A program made the position numbers and the translations under genes. Below are positions 1-4,941 of a stretch of DNA of 6,020 nt, in pieces. The notes beneath the pieces were generated by a model. It was not told the origin of the DNA and searched no databases. It saw only the letters and a list, made by a program, of their open reading frames with translations. Within the stretch, counting starts at the first letter, position 1; each line of letters begins with the position of its first letter. The DNA is from Clostridiales bacterium UBA7103 (GTDB lineage: Bacteria; Bacillota; Clostridia; Oscillospirales; Oscillospiraceae), in the NCBI GenBank assembly GCA_002493305.1, contig DKYJ01000018.1:37194-43213 (forward strand). Reading direction: 5' to 3'.

Positions 1-387
1 GCCATGGTTTTTGCCGGGGTCAGTTCTTTGCAGAATATGTTTGAGGCCGTGGGCGAGTCCCTTTTGCACCGCTTCCCCAAGCTCAGCCGGAAAATGGTGC
101 TCCTGCTGCTGTGCGTAATTTGTCTGGGCATTGGTGTAAATATGGAGCCAATCTTCCAGTGGGGCCCCTGGATGGACATCGTCTCCATCTACATCATCCC
201 CATCGGTGCTACGCTGGGTGCCCTCTCCTGGTTCTGGATCATGAAAAAAGATCAGCTTATGGGCGAGATCAACAAGGGAACAGGCAAGATTCATGGTTCG
301 CTGTGGCACAGCGCCGGACGCTATCTCTATGTCCCCTGCACCCTGATTTTGTGCTGCGTGGCATTGTTCATGAAGGTCGCTTTCTGA
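1..387 (+). CDS. Sodium-dependent transporter, NSS/SNF family (C-terminal fragment)
   Basis: This is the 3' end of a gene that begins before the window; the frame is open from base 1 (Ala-Met-Val-Phe...) to TGA at 385-387, about 128 residues. The segment has the look of the last part of a neurotransmitter:sodium symporter (LeuT fold). A loop segment (SSLQNMFEAVGE) is followed by a hydrophobic helix (MVLLLLCVICLGIGV), then a longer helix starting WMDIVSIYIIPIGATLGAL and ending in FWIMKK, then an amphipathic stretch and a final helix (VPCTLILCCVALFMK). Family members import amino acids or related compounds at the plasma membrane using the sodium gradient; the substrate cannot be read from this end. 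The internal ATG at base 4 is only a codon of the open frame, not a start. The gene is followed by a strong terminator at 408-445. The family call is fairly secure, but the ligand-binding helices lie outside the window. Confidence 0.8.
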   Translation, partial: AMVFAGVSSLQNMFEAVGESLLHRFPKLSRKMVLLLLCVICLGIGVNMEPIFQWGPWMDIVSIYIIPIGATLGALSWFWIMKKDQLMGEINKGTGKIHGSLWHSAGRYLYVPCTLILCCVALFMKVAF

Positions 388-407
388 TGTACATATAACT
401 ACAAATG

Positions 408-445
408 AAAAAATTGCAGGGCAGTAATCTGCCCTGCAATTTTTT
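408..445. terminator. Bidirectional rho-independent terminator
   Basis: A perfect 17-bp inverted repeat (arms 408-424 and 429-445) encloses a 4-nt loop (TAAT). The G+C-rich part of the stem is TGCAGGGCAG / CTGCCCTGCA. The outer part is A6 on the left and T6 on the right, so either strand yields a stem followed by a U-run. It lies 20 nt after the transporter stop codon and 87 nt beyond the stop of the convergent spore protein gene, so it probably ends both transcripts. Confidence 0.9.
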
Positions 446-469
446 GGCTGATGTTCGATTCTCACCGGA

Positions 470-488
470 TGCCCGGCCAAGCCGGGCA
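470..488. other. Short G+C-rich hairpin between convergent genes
   Basis: TGCCCGGC (470-477) and GCCGGGCA (481-488) are perfect complements around a 3-nt loop (CAA). No T-run follows on either strand, so it is not a classic intrinsic terminator. It lies 44 nt beyond the spore protein stop codon on the minus strand, and could stabilise the 3' end of that mRNA or help stop polymerase before the main terminator at 408-445. The pairing is certain; the function is not. Confidence 0.45.
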
Positions 489-531
489 CACAAAGTAAGT
501 TGATGCTATGCCTATAGGATAAGCACAAGGC

Positions 532-732
532 TTACTTCATGCCGTTTTCGTAAGACTCGATCATCTTCTTGACCATCTGACCACCAACGGAACCGGCCTG
601 GCGGCTGGTCAGATCGCCGTTGTAACCGTTCTTCAGGTTGACACCAACCTCAGAAGCGGCCTCCATCTTAAACTTCTCCATAGCGTCGCGGGCTGCGGGG
701 TTTACAAGATGATTGGAATTTCTGGTAGACAT
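532..732 (-). CDS. Alpha/beta-type small acid-soluble spore protein (SASP)
   Basis: A 66-residue protein with the features of alpha/beta-type SASPs. These coat and protect DNA in the dormant endospore and are degraded by the germination protease GPR. Residues 24-28 (EAASE, followed by VGVNL) match the GPR recognition region, normally E-I/F-A-S-E. Residues 39-51 (GDLTSRQAGSVGG) are the conserved C-terminal DNA-binding helix region, followed by MVKKMIE. Start choice: two in-frame ATGs exist, at 741 and 732. The AAAGGAG ribosome binding site (742-748) directly abuts the first, leaving no spacer, whereas the ATG at 732 has about 9 nt. The protein therefore begins MSTRNSNHLV. The length is normal for the family. 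Such genes are normally read by forespore sigma-G, but I could not find a convincing sigma-G promoter upstream; a TGAATA on the minus strand (803-808) lacks a good partner -10. The gene shows that the organism sporulates. The family call is very secure; which paralogue it is cannot be told. Confidence 0.95.
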   Translation of the reverse strand: MSTRNSNHLVNPAARDAMEKFKMEAASEVGVNLKNGYNGDLTSRQAGSVGGQMVKKMIESYENGMK

Positions 733-862
733 AGCTTGCATCTCCTTTTCTCAAAAGATTTGGGTTATTGCCCGTGCTTATCTTTTGCCGATGTGCTTTA
801 GATATTCAAGAAAAAATATGCAATTTTTTCAAGTCGCCGCGCCGCGCCTCACGGCGCTTTGC

Positions 863-891
863 TTGACTTTTATGCCGCCATACTCTAAAAT
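863..891 (+). promoter_or_regulatory. Sigma-A-type promoter of the opine-dehydrogenase-like gene
   Basis: TTGACT (863-868) and TAAAAT (886-891) are separated by exactly 17 nt, close to the vegetative consensus. Transcription would start near 898, giving a leader of about 73 nt before the ATG at 971. The leader can form a 7-bp hairpin (921-927 with 933-939, including one G-U pair). Confidence 0.75.
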
Positions 892-970
892 ATGAAATTA
901 CTGAAAATCGCGTTTTTTGCCGTCTGCTGTTGGCAGGCGCTGTTTATTATGCGGCAGAATGGAGAGCATT

Positions 971-2050
971 ATGAAAATTACTATCCTTGGCGCTGGGAAC
1001 ATGGGCTGCGCTAATGCGGCTGATCTTTCAATAAAGGGCCATGAGGTGACGCTTGTTAAAACCTCAGGCGCCATGCACAATGACACCTTCAAATATGTAT
1101 CCGAGCACGATAACCGCATTACGCTCTGGCAGGAGGGTGCGGAGCAAACGGCGAAGATCCATGAGCTTACGACGAACCTTGACTCCATCAAGACCGCAGA
1201 CCTTGTGTATATAACCACGCAGACCACCGTCCACGAGGCGCTTATCGAGCGCATCGCCCCCTATCTGAGGGACGGACAGGCAGTGCTTATCACACCGGGC
1301 TATTTTTCCACCGCCTATTTTCTCAAGCACTGCCCGGAGAAAAAGCTCACCATCATCGAGGGCGAAAGCTCCACCATCGACTGCCGCATAGACGATGAGG
1401 GCAAGGTGCGCGTGGGCTTTCGCAATGTACGCAATCCTCTGGGCGTTTATCCGGCGGCTGCTCTGCCGCTGGTGCGCCCAATGCTTGACTCCATGGGCTT
1501 TAACTATGTATACCTCTCCTCCGTCATCGAGGCGGCGCTGCACAACCCGAACATGATAGTCCACTCCGTCGGCGCTATCATGAGCATACCCCGCATCGAG
1601 AAAACTCAGGGCGAATACTGCATGTACTGGGAAGTGTGGACGCCCAGCGTATATAAGATCCTCGACGCGCTGGATAATGAGAAAATGAATGTCCTTGAGC
1701 GCTTTGGCTATGAGCGGCTGAGCTATTTTGATGCCTGTAAATTCCGCAACAGCCTTGACGATGAGCGGGACGCGAAGGAAGTTTTTGAGGAATACGCCGC
1801 CTCCCCATACCGCGCAAAAGGGCCGACGAGCGTTGACTCCCGATATATTTCCGAGGACGTGCCGCAGGGTCTTGTGATGCTGGAGGCGCTCTCCGAGCAT
1901 CTTGGGCTTGAAACTCCTGTCTGCACGGGACTTATAAACATCGCCTCAGCCGCGCTGGGGCGCGACCTTCGCGACGAGGGCAGGACGCTTCGGCGGCTGG
2001 GGCAGGAAAATGTTGAAAAAATTTTTACCGACAGCGGCAGAAGCTTCTGA
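971..2050 (+). CDS. NAD(P)-dependent octopine/nopaline dehydrogenase family protein
   Basis: A 359-residue soluble oxidoreductase. The N-terminus MKITILGAGNMG carries the Rossmann dinucleotide motif GxGxxG (G7, G9, G12). The C-terminal half has the helical opine-dehydrogenase signature: EAALHNP with H191, N192, P193, then MIVH with H198. Later comes SRYISEDVPQGLV with R291, E295 and D296, followed by LEALSEHLGLETP. The Arg-x4-Asp spacing agrees with the catalytic Arg and Asp described for octopine dehydrogenase; H191 or H198 is the probable proton-relay His. Family enzymes reductively condense a 2-oxo acid with an amino-acid amine, or act on related 2-hydroxy/2-oxo acids; the substrate here is unknown. 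Start: ATG 971 follows GGAG (961-964) with 6 nt spacing and gives the Rossmann strand at residue 2. An in-frame upstream extension to 917 has no ribosome binding site and is not family-like. It has its own promoter (863-891), and no terminator is visible before the next promoter at 2065, so read-through is possible. Ketopantoate reductase or glycerol-3-phosphate dehydrogenase relatives are less likely alternatives. Confidence 0.85.
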   Translation: MKITILGAGNMGCANAADLSIKGHEVTLVKTSGAMHNDTFKYVSEHDNRITLWQEGAEQTAKIHELTTNLDSIKTADLVYITTQTTVHEALIERIAPYLRDGQAVLITPGYFSTAYFLKHCPEKKLTIIEGESSTIDCRIDDEGKVRVGFRNVRNPLGVYPAAALPLVRPMLDSMGFNYVYLSSVIEAALHNPNMIVHSVGAIMSIPRIEKTQGEYCMYWEVWTPSVYKILDALDNEKMNVLERFGYERLSYFDACKFRNSLDDERDAKEVFEEYAASPYRAKGPTSVDSRYISEDVPQGLVMLEALSEHLGLETPVCTGLINIASAALGRDLRDEGRTLRRLGQENVEKIFTDSGRSF

Positions 2051-2064
2051 TGAGCGCATTTGCA

Positions 2065-2094
2065 TTGACAAAAAGCAGGGCATTGGTATATTAT
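2065..2094 (+). promoter_or_regulatory. Sigma-A-type promoter of the P-type ATPase-like operon
   Basis: A perfect -35 box TTGACA (2065-2070) is followed by TATATT (2087-2092, spacer 16) or TATTAT (2089-2094, spacer 18). Transcription would start close to 2100, leaving a leader of about 90 nt before the ATG at 2190. The box lies only 15 nt beyond the stop codon of the upstream gene, so the downstream operon is an independent unit. Confidence 0.75.
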
Positions 2095-2116
2095 GTTAAC
2101 ACACAATATATATTAT

Positions 2117-2149
2117 TTACACATTGCATATACCCTATGTAATGTGTAA
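2117..2149. promoter_or_regulatory. 33-bp dyad in the leader (operator or RNA hairpin)
   Basis: TTACACATT (2117-2125) and AATGTGTAA (2141-2149) are perfect complements. The symmetry continues inward through a G-T position (2126/2140, a G-U pair in RNA) and CATA/TATG (2127-2130 / 2136-2139), leaving a 5-nt loop (TACCC). It lies about 17-49 nt downstream of the predicted transcription start. It could be the binding site of a dimeric repressor acting as a roadblock, or a 14-bp hairpin in the mRNA leader. It is not followed by a T-run, so it is not an intrinsic terminator. The symmetry is certain; the role is inferred. Confidence 0.6.
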
Positions 2150-2176
2150 TAAACGGCGGTTTATCCGGCGTTTATT
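2148..2176 (+). promoter_or_regulatory. Second leader hairpin next to the ribosome binding site
   Basis: Bases 2148-2159 pair with 2165-2176 over 12 positions with one G-G mismatch (2156/2168); the core is AAACG...CGTTT plus CGG/CCG around the loop TTTAT. It shares AA (2148-2149) with the preceding dyad and ends one base before the AAGGAG ribosome binding site (2178-2183). The two hairpins are therefore stacked end to end or mutually competing just upstream of the translation start. This suggests, but does not prove, control at the RNA level. Confidence 0.45.
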
Positions 2177-2189
2177 CAAGGAGATAGCT

Positions 2190-4181
2190 ATGAGCAAGCA
2201 TCTTTCGCCCTCAAAAAAGATAAATTTCAGCACTGATGCCGTTAAAACCATGCTGAGATCCGGCATACCCGATATATCCGGGACTGACGAGCCTGAGGAC
2301 TGCGGCATTTTCTCGGCGCGGGAGCTGGCTCTGACCATTGCCTCGGGCGTATTGCTTGTCGGGGTATGGTCGCTGCCAACGGAAGGTGTTCTGCGCATAT
2401 GCTCCTATCTCATTCCCGCCCTTCTTGCAGGGTATGATGCCTTAAGGCGGGCCCTTGACCAGCTTTTGAGCCGACGTTTTTTGACGCGGGACACGCTGTG
2501 TATCCTGGTCGCTGTCATTGCTTTCTTCCTTGGCAAGGCGTCCACAGGGGCGCTTGTCATGGTGCTCTATCGCCTGCTGCGCCTTGTTGAGGCTTTTATG
2601 ACTGAGCGTGTGCGCATGGACGAGGAGGCTATCTACTCAGTGCTTCCGGAGAAGGCCTGTGTGCTCAGCGGCTCCGGGGTTGAGAGCGTAGACGCGCGGA
2701 GCGTCATGCCCGGCGCTGTTTTGGTTATTGAACCGGGGGATATCGTCCCGCTGGACGGTATCATAATAGACGGCGTCACCGCTTTTGACACCTCCCCTAT
2801 TACCGGGGAAAAAACGCCCTTTAACGGTGCCGCGGGCTGCCCTGTGGCAGCCGGATATATTAACCGCACGGGCGCTATCCGTGTGGAGGTCACCCGCCGG
2901 CAGCAGGATTCTCTTGCCGCGCAGATGGCTCTTAATGTCAAGACCCGGGAGGGCTTTCGCTCAAAGCTTGAGGGCTTCACCCTGCGCTTTACAAGGCTTT
3001 ATACCCCCGTCGCTTTTATCCTCGCAGTGATCATGGCGGTCATTCCGCCCATATTCGGCGGCGGCTGGCTCAACTGGCTGTCGAGAGCAGGCGCGTTCTT
3101 GGTGGCCGCATCGCCCTCTGGCATTGCCATCTGCGTCAAGTGCATGTATTCCGCCGGTATGCGCAGCGCCCTGCGCAGCGGTATACTCATTGAGGGTACG
3201 CCCTTTTTGGAGGCTCTTTCCAGAGTCGATGTGCTTGTGATGTGCAAAACCGGCATAGTTACCGATGGGCGGTACACCGTCACCGGGGTGTTCCCCGAAG
3301 GCGATTTCACCGAGCAGGAGCTTCTTGCAGCTGCCGCTGAGGCAGAACGGGGCTCAAAGCACGGCGCGGCGCGAGCCCTGCGCTCCGCCGCCGGTATCCA
3401 TGACGGCGGGGATACCATAAGTATTGAGGAACTGCCCGGCAGAGGCGTCAGCGCCTTTGTCCAGTCCCATCATGTGTATGTGGGCACGGCGGCGCTCCTT
3501 GAAGAGCATGGCATACGCTATACCCGCCCCAACAGGACAGGGGCGGCTATCCATGTGGCCATCGACAATGTTTATATGGGGCATGTCACTCTTGCCGATA
3601 AGATTCGCGATGGCTCCTTTGACGCGCTGGAGGCCGTACGCCACATGGGGGTCACAACTCTGGTGATGCTGACTGGTGATGTGCTGTCTGTCGCCCGCCC
3701 GGTGGCCTCTAAGCTGAATTTTGACATGATACGCGCGGAGCTCTCCCCAGAGGGTAAGCTCTCCGCCGTTGAGTACCTGGCAGAGCACAGAGCGGAAAAG
3801 GCCGCCCTGGCCTTTGTGGGCGATGCGGACACGGACAGTGCTATAATGGCTAAGGCCGATCTGGGCATAGCCTTTAACGCTGCCCGCTCGAATGACGCGG
3901 CAGAACTGGCTGACGTGCTCATCATGTCGGACAATATCCGCCGCCTGCCCTGCGCCCTGAAAATCGCGGGGCTGACGGTGAGGGGCGCAAAGCTGAGCAT
4001 CAGCGTGGTGTTGGGGCTCAAGGCCGTGGTTTTGGTGCTCTCAGCACTGGGGTTGCTGCCTATCGCCGCCGCAGCAGGCATTGAAACAGCCAGCGGGCTT
4101 TTCGCCGCCGTCAACGCACTGAGAGCCTGCGGCTTTGATAAGAAAATGGAGAGGCAGTTTATAAATAATGAACGCATATGA
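2190..4181 (+). CDS. P1B-type (Zn/Cd-class) heavy-metal ATPase homologue with degenerate catalytic motifs; probable pseudo-ATPase
   Basis: A 663-residue membrane protein with the domain order of heavy-metal P1B ATPases but no N-terminal HMA metal-binding domain. Eight helices are seen, at about residues 46-62, 66-84, 101-116, 118-136, 271-290, 299-318, 604-622 and 624-642. The actuator domain (about 145-265) reads DTSPITGEKTP, with T205-G206-E207 kept but the usual Ser replaced by K208. The TM4 CPC motif is SPS (308-310), with an extra CVKC at 315-318. The phosphorylation loop is VMCKTGIVTDG, so the invariant Asp is C352 and the second Thr of DKTGT is I356. The N-domain HP is H391-G392. TGDN is TGDV (495-498). 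The P-domain hinge GDGxND is GDADTD (544-549); K523 of the SPEGK loop is kept. K611 (GLK, TM5) and E632 (TM6, in the place of the Zn/Cd-class Asp, ten residues before N642 of NALR) fit the Zn/Cd subgroup. Normal members pump Zn2+, Cd2+ or Pb2+ out by an aspartyl-phosphate cycle; without the Asp this one should not. Start: ATG 2190, with AAGGAG (2178-2183) 6 nt before it. The frame is intact, so it may have a sensing, scaffold or other non-pumping role. An alternative is missense-only decay. Confidence 0.88.
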   Translation: MSKHLSPSKKINFSTDAVKTMLRSGIPDISGTDEPEDCGIFSARELALTIASGVLLVGVWSLPTEGVLRICSYLIPALLAGYDALRRALDQLLSRRFLTRDTLCILVAVIAFFLGKASTGALVMVLYRLLRLVEAFMTERVRMDEEAIYSVLPEKACVLSGSGVESVDARSVMPGAVLVIEPGDIVPLDGIIIDGVTAFDTSPITGEKTPFNGAAGCPVAAGYINRTGAIRVEVTRRQQDSLAAQMALNVKTREGFRSKLEGFTLRFTRLYTPVAFILAVIMAVIPPIFGGGWLNWLSRAGAFLVAASPSGIAICVKCMYSAGMRSALRSGILIEGTPFLEALSRVDVLVMCKTGIVTDGRYTVTGVFPEGDFTEQELLAAAAEAERGSKHGAARALRSAAGIHDGGDTISIEELPGRGVSAFVQSHHVYVGTAALLEEHGIRYTRPNRTGAAIHVAIDNVYMGHVTLADKIRDGSFDALEAVRHMGVTTLVMLTGDVLSVARPVASKLNFDMIRAELSPEGKLSAVEYLAEHRAEKAALAFVGDADTDSAIMAKADLGIAFNAARSNDAAELADVLIMSDNIRRLPCALKIAGLTVRGAKLSISVVLGLKAVVLVLSALGLLPIAAAAGIETASGLFAAVNALRACGFDKKMERQFINNERI

Positions 4182-4731
4182 TTTTGACCAGACGATATTT
4201 CAGCCGGACAGCTCATACAGCTTTGTGATGTTCTGCCTGAAACGGCACCCTCAGGCGCTGCTGAAAACACTGCCCGGCATTGCTTCCGTGGGGCTGAAGT
4301 TTCTTATGAAAAAGACGAACACCAAGGTGCTGAAGGAGCAGGTGTTCTCTTTCCTTGCAGACCTTGAAGATGTTGATGCCGAAGTTTCAGCTTTTTGGCA
4401 GCTGCACCGGGCAAACCTTGAGCCCTGGTATCTGAGCCAGCGCAGAGACGGGGATCTGATAATCTCCGCCTCGCCGGAGTTTCTGCTCCGGCCCATAGCC
4501 GACGAGCTGGGCGCGGAGCTTATCGCCACGGTGATGGATAAGCACACGGGCCGTATTCTGGGTGAAAACTGCCATGATGCAGAGAAGGTACGCCGCTTCC
4601 GGGAGGTTTACGGTGACACAGAGCCCGAGCGGTTTTACTCCGATTCCCTTTCCGACTCACCAATGGCCTGTATATCCAAAAGCGCTTTTTTGGTAGATAA
4701 GGGCGATATAAGCCCATGGCCGGAAAAATAA
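4168..4731 (+). CDS. HAD-IB family hydrolase (phosphoserine-phosphatase-like)
   Basis: A 187-residue soluble HAD-superfamily protein with all four catalytic motifs. Motif I is YDFDQTI, with nucleophile D5 and acid/base D7. Motif II is ISASP, with S100 and S102. Motif III is HDAEKVRRF, with K140. Motif IV is FYSDSLSDSP, with Mg2+-binding D159 and D163. The insert after motif I (about 15-90) is the helical C1-type cap of subfamily IB. Such enzymes dephosphorylate small phosphate esters; the substrate cannot be read here. The length is normal. The ATG at 4168 lies inside the end of the preceding gene, giving a 14-nt overlap in another frame, so the two are probably translationally coupled and made together; a separate strong ribosome binding site is not clear. 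The gene ends at TAA (4729-4731), just before a terminator. The pairing is notable: the upstream ATPase homologue has a HAD-fold domain that has lost its nucleophile, while this HAD protein has kept its own. A functional link is my inference. Confidence 0.88.
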   Translation: MNAYDFDQTIFQPDSSYSFVMFCLKRHPQALLKTLPGIASVGLKFLMKKTNTKVLKEQVFSFLADLEDVDAEVSAFWQLHRANLEPWYLSQRRDGDLIISASPEFLLRPIADELGAELIATVMDKHTGRILGENCHDAEKVRRFREVYGDTEPERFYSDSLSDSPMACISKSAFLVDKGDISPWPEK

Positions 4732-4744
4732 ATTATGTTTTTAT

Positions 4745-4774
4745 CGGCAGAGTTTTTTGCTCTGCCGTTTTTTT
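4745..4774 (+). terminator. Rho-independent terminator of the ATPase-like/HAD operon
   Basis: An 8-bp perfect stem, CGGCAGAG (4745-4752) with CTCTGCCG (4760-4767), has a 7-nt T-rich loop and is followed by seven T residues (4768-4774). It begins 14 nt after the HAD stop codon and closes the two-gene operon. Confidence 0.92.
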
Positions 4775-4869
4775 CGCCTTTGAGCCATATTTGCGCACTG
4801 CTCCGGGGCAAAGAGGGGATTTTTTGTGCTTGTTGTTACATTTTTTAAATATTGTAGCAGGGCCGATTA

Positions 4870-4898
4870 TTGAAAAAAACCGGAAAGTGTGTTATACT
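4870..4898 (+). promoter_or_regulatory. Sigma-A-type promoter of the iron-sulfur oxidoreductase gene
   Basis: TTGAAA (4870-4875) and TATACT (4893-4898) are spaced by exactly 17 nt. The start would be near 4905, leaving a leader of about 37 nt that contains a self-complementary A6T6 tract (4914-4925), then the AGAGGTG ribosome binding site (4928-4934). Upstream, 4775-4869 is A+T-rich with no gene that I can support. Confidence 0.8.
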
Positions 4899-4941
4899 TG
4901 CCAAAAAAGCAACAAAAAATTTTTTACAGAGGTGCAAGAGA

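Noticed and set aside
733..741. Earlier ATG for the spore protein.
   Set aside because: This ATG directly abuts the ribosome binding site, leaving no spacer; the next ATG, three codons on, is correctly spaced and gives the usual SASP N-terminus.
771..840. A possible sigma-G promoter for the spore protein (TGAATA on the minus strand at 803-808).
   Set aside because: No -10 box resembling the forespore consensus lies at the right distance; GATAA is about 20 nt away and poorly matching.
831..869. G+C-rich hairpin GCGCC/GGCGC (844-857) flanked by AAGTC/GACTT, considered as a terminator.
   Set aside because: The stem is short and broken by large unpaired stretches, and no clear T-run follows on either strand; it also overlaps the promoter -35 box.
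917..970. Upstream extension of the opine-dehydrogenase-like gene.
   Set aside because: The extra 18 residues precede the Rossmann strand and lack a ribosome binding site; ATG 971 has one.
1064..1900. A 278-codon open frame on the minus strand, opposite the opine-dehydrogenase-like gene.
   Set aside because: It is fully inside a well-supported gene on the other strand, with no motif and no supported start.
2124..2189. Upstream extension of the ATPase-like gene from a TTG.
   Set aside because: It would start inside the leader dyad and has no ribosome binding site; AAGGAG is correctly placed for ATG 2190.
2190..4181. Calling the ATPase homologue an ordinary zinc/cadmium exporter.
   Set aside because: The overall fold fits, but the phosphorylated Asp and the CPC ligands are missing, so transport activity cannot be assumed.
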